A stretch of 64,000 nucleotides of DNA from Natrarchaeobius oligotrophus. GTDB taxonomy: Archaea > Halobacteriota > Halobacteria > Halobacteriales > Natrialbaceae. Of this stretch, positions 62,091 to 64,000 are shown one piece after another (within the stretch, counting starts at the first letter, position 1; each line of letters starts with the position of its first letter). The position numbers were made by a program, and so were the translations under genes. The stretch covers positions 1 to 64,000 of the forward strand of contig NZ_REFZ01000017.1 of the NCBI RefSeq assembly GCF_003841465.1, given 5' to 3'. The notes under the pieces were generated by a model that did no database searches, was not told the origin of the DNA, and worked only from the letters and a program-made list of their open reading frames with translations.

Positions 62091-62100
62091 TTTATTTATG
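62091..62100 (+). promoter_or_regulatory. TATA box of tRNA-Ala
   Basis: TTTATTTATG lies 29-38 bases before the first base of the tRNA gene, the normal position for archaeal tRNA promoters. Confidence 0.6.
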
Positions 62101-62128
62101 CTCCCGGAAAAGCAGTGAATGCCGACGA

Positions 62129-62200
62129 GGGCTCGTAGATCAGAGGTAGATCACTCCCTTGGCATGGGAGAGGCCCCGGGTTCAAATCCCGGCGAGTCCA
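62129..62200 (+). tRNA. tRNA-Ala(GGC)
   Basis: 72 bases fold as a cloverleaf. The acceptor stem GGGCTCG pairs with CGAGTCC (one G-U), the D-arm is GATC/GATC around AGAGGTA, and the anticodon stem CTCCC/GGGAG has loop TTGGCAT (anticodon GGC, codon GCC). The T-arm CCGGG/CCCGG has loop TTCAAAT. The discriminator is A. No intron and no encoded CCA. Its 3' end would be a normal integration site for an archaeal integrase; base composition changes just beyond it. Confidence 0.95.
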
Positions 62201-62797
62201 TGACGCGAGCGCCTGAGGCACATTTGCCAGACGGCGCAGGTTCTTTATAACCGATACTCCTCCCTGGAGCTGTGAGTTGGCGCGTTTTACCGGCAACCGA
62301 TTCCGGCCAGAGTTGGAGTGCTTCCATAGTACCGTCCGCTCCTGCTTGCGGTTACAACATGGGATACTCAACCCAAATCCATAGTAATACCGAAATATGG
62401 GTCTGATGAGTCCACTTTTCACATGTTACACACTCCGTCAGCATGACCTGCACTGTGTTCTATCCAACTCCGCGTGATCCTCTTATTAGCCTACTTCTGT
62501 CTCAGTGCAGCAACTCGTTGGCTTGTCGTGAAGCGTGTCCAGCTCACGCTGAACGTCAGATTCGCGAAGAGATGGTTGGGGACTAAAACCGTGAGGGACG
62601 CTTCTTGGAGCGATCGGAGGTGAGGCCGTCGCCGCTGTTGGCATCGACCGGTCGTATCATCTGTGTCTGTTGGTTGTTGAAGCTCTACCCGAAGATCCCC
62701 CATGGGGGCAGACAGACCACTGAACCGCTGCTCTGCTACTGACGTAGACACATCATGACGGGAAACTTTACAATAATCGACTGAGGAGTACCGGACT
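62201..62797 (+). other. Gene-free junction between tRNA-Ala and the AT-richer island
   Basis: About 600 bases without a convincing gene. Base composition falls from GC-rich to mixed here. A TATA-like CTTTATAACC is near 62235. Possible reading frames on either strand are short, rich in stops or lack haloarchaeal codon use; a minus-strand frame at 62491-62808 was considered and rejected. No second copy of the tRNA 3' end was seen inside the window. Confidence 0.5.
62766..62772 (+). promoter_or_regulatory. TATA-like element before the island gene pair
   Basis: CTTTACA lies 26-32 bases before the ATG at 62798; GAGGAGT at 62783-62789 could be a ribosome binding site. Confidence 0.4.
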
Positions 62798-63688
62798 ATG
62801 AGCCTCACAAAGTTTTACCACTACAACATTTGGATCGCAGGTGACGATGGTCGAAGACTGAACCCCATTGAAGTGATTGATAACGGTGCTTTCTCTACCG
62901 ATCTATATCGCATACCTAAAAGTGGTGACAGGAACTATCATGCTCAGTACCGTGAAGTCGACACTAATCTCTACTATGGGGTTATTATCAGAACCAAAGA
63001 TGAGGATGACTTTGTCAGACTTTCACCAGATGGCCGCCTTGGGCCGTTGTCGGAAGCGACCGAGGATAGGGGAGAAGCGGGAGACATAGATTATGATTAT
63101 GTTGATTTCGCCATACGTGTTGATGGTACAAAAATTGATCTGTTGATCAAGGTTGGATTTCAAACACCAGGTATTGGCATTGTAAGGGATTATCTGGAAG
63201 AGCATATCGAATTTGACGACGAGTTTGATATTGAGCACGAAACGGACCTCCGTGATTTCGACGACGACAAAGTAGAACGGCTATTGGATAGCACTCTTAA
63301 GAAAGTCGAGATCAGTTTCAAGAAGAATCCACAAACATATCCTGAACTCGATCCCGACGACACGATTCGAACGTTGATTGACGATAGCTATCGATTGAAG
63401 ATTGAGGCAAGTCTCCATCAAGACAAAAATGCTGATGCAACTCGGGTTGACGAGTTCGTGAACCACTTTAGTTCCATATTGGGAGTTAATGAAGATAGCG
63501 CCGAACAGTCTATCTCCCAAATCGACTTCCCCCGAATCATGCACACTTTCCGTATTGAGGGCGTAGAGTCGGATGACGAAGAGATCGAGGACAACCTCGC
63601 CGACATCGTCAAGAAGGAGGAGATCGATACATCCGGTTACGGGATCTTCGATCCTGACCTGGGAGAGGAACTGTGTGAGCGTATCTAA
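62798..63688 (+). CDS. Uncharacterised acidic protein, first gene of a soluble-plus-membrane pair
   Basis: This 296-residue soluble protein is made with low-GC codons (ATA, AGA, TTA, TAT) unlike the rest of the window, indicating transfer. The N-terminal half is beta-rich ('KFYHYNIWIAGDDGRRLN', 'TNLYYGVIIRTKDEDDFVRL', 'DFAIRVDGTKIDLLIKVGFQ', then 'TPGIGIVRDYLEEHIEFDD'); the C-terminal half is helical and very acidic. The block order loosely recalls RexA (lambda) and DUF4868/KwaB-like defence proteins, but I cannot establish homology. The next gene, a membrane protein, starts 6 bases later, so they are co-transcribed. The function is unknown; defence is inferred from the context. Confidence 0.75.
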   Translation: MSLTKFYHYNIWIAGDDGRRLNPIEVIDNGAFSTDLYRIPKSGDRNYHAQYREVDTNLYYGVIIRTKDEDDFVRLSPDGRLGPLSEATEDRGEAGDIDYDYVDFAIRVDGTKIDLLIKVGFQTPGIGIVRDYLEEHIEFDDEFDIEHETDLRDFDDDKVERLLDSTLKKVEISFKKNPQTYPELDPDDTIRTLIDDSYRLKIEASLHQDKNADATRVDEFVNHFSSILGVNEDSAEQSISQIDFPRIMHTFRIEGVESDDEEIEDNLADIVKKEEIDTSGYGIFDPDLGEELCERI

Positions 63689-63694
63689 CCACCC

Positions 63695-64000
63695 ATGACA
63701 AAGTTTCATAAGTTTACTCCCCGTGTTATCTCGGAAAGAGATTTTATGGGGTCAGGCCCAGTCGGTGACCTAAAGAGAGATATAGTATATTCTTTTGTTC
63801 TGTCTATAGCTGGGCTCTCACTGTTGTTTTACGCCGGTATTCCATTAGTTCCATTAGAAAATATAGATGCGATCAATAGAACGATTACAACTATCCTTGG
63901 ACTACTATTCCCCGTATTGGCGATCGTCTATACATTTGGTTTCAGAGATGATAACCGGGCTATCAAGGAACTAAAGCGGGTTGGCAAATTTGATGATGTA
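63695..64000 (+). CDS. Membrane protein, second gene of the island pair (cut by window end)
   Basis: An open frame from ATG 63695 runs to the window edge (102 codons, no stop). It has a polar start ('TKFHKFTPRVISERDFMGSG'), then two hydrophobic helices ('IVYSFVLSIAGLSLLFYAGI' and 'TITTILGLLFPVLAIVYTFG') joined by a short acidic loop, then a charged segment ('RDDNRAIKELKRVGKFDDV') likely to face the cytoplasm. Codons are AT-rich like its partner. The full length and any further domain are unknown. It is a plausible membrane effector or anchor for the upstream protein. Confidence 0.75.
   Translation, partial: MTKFHKFTPRVISERDFMGSGPVGDLKRDIVYSFVLSIAGLSLLFYAGIPLVPLENIDAINRTITTILGLLFPVLAIVYTFGFRDDNRAIKELKRVGKFDDV

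Noticed and set aside
62491-62808. 105-codon minus-strand frame in the tRNA-island gap
   Set aside because: No recognisable motif, mixed codon use and overlap with the promoter of the island gene pair. It may be decayed transposon DNA but I cannot support that.
1-64000. CRISPR array
   Set aside because: No set of regularly spaced identical repeats was found; the repeated palindromes are dispersed singly.

Overview
The window is 64 kb of haloarchaeal chromosome. It is GC-rich, encodes very acidic proteins, has archaeal TATA promoters close to start codons, and carries archaeal-only genes: tiaS, KEOPS Pcc1, rps3ae, rps15, truD, pth2 and dacZ. The mix (PHA synthesis, large-subunit catalase, abundant CTCGAG codon pairs, HTH-10 regulator) suggests a member of the Natrialbaceae, but this is an inference. 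No rRNA gene, replication origin or CRISPR array was seen; there is one tRNA.

Layout. 0-0.5 kb is a scrap zone: the end of a DDE transposase, the end of an ArsC-like phosphatase, and a short membrane ORF. 0.4-18.7 kb is mostly on the minus strand: a flavin-type split-barrel protein, an MFS transporter, dacZ-mscS, gcvPA-gcvPB, an AI-2E family permease, a CcoI-like copper ATPase with a DsbD/SafE-like membrane protein, HMG-CoA synthase, a frameshifted bactofilin-like gene, a pilin-like surface protein, DUF2150, TatD and NYN proteins. 18.8-25.3 kb holds an SDR, a Tat-exported subtilase, gcvT-gcvH (so the glycine cleavage genes are split into two loci), a COG1709 regulator and a DUF457-type membrane hydrolase. 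25.3-28.4 kb holds small regulators and a membrane partner, an Lrp regulator and an aminotransferase. 28.4-33.4 kb is a polyhydroxyalkanoate locus (phaB, phaC, phaE, phaP, phaR, divergent phaJ) with a clear palindromic operator candidate. 33.5-37.4 kb is a nucleoside catabolism group (sugar phosphomutase, cdd, udp, gfcR). 37.6-49.5 kb is mixed metabolism and stress: HAD phosphatase, methylmalonyl-CoA epimerase, catalase, HTH-10 regulator, acetyltransferase, NAD epimerase, glutathionyl-hydroquinone-reductase-like protein, DNA methylase and a TrkA protein. 49.7-57.8 kb holds a purine permease, glutaredoxin, COG1395 regulator, tiaS, dcd, pth2, small regulators and truD. 57.8-59.1 kb is a solitary tnpB transposon placed directly against the truD stop codon. 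59.2-61.9 kb is the conserved rps15-recJ-like-pcc1-rps3ae operon. 62.1 kb is tRNA-Ala(GGC).

After the tRNA the base composition falls sharply and codon use changes. A two-gene unit follows: a soluble acidic protein of 296 residues, then a membrane protein cut by the window edge. It looks like the start of an island integrated at the tRNA. The soluble-plus-membrane arrangement recalls RexAB or Kiwa phage defence, and this is the best candidate here for an undescribed system.

A second novelty is a family of dispersed palindromic elements (arms GCAACCGC/GCGGTTGC) in at least five intergenic sites, two of them side by side near 38.9 kb. Other structure: a long foldback over the mscS stop codon, tandem 27-nt repeats near 42 kb, and perfect palindromes upstream of phaR and near 48.6 kb.
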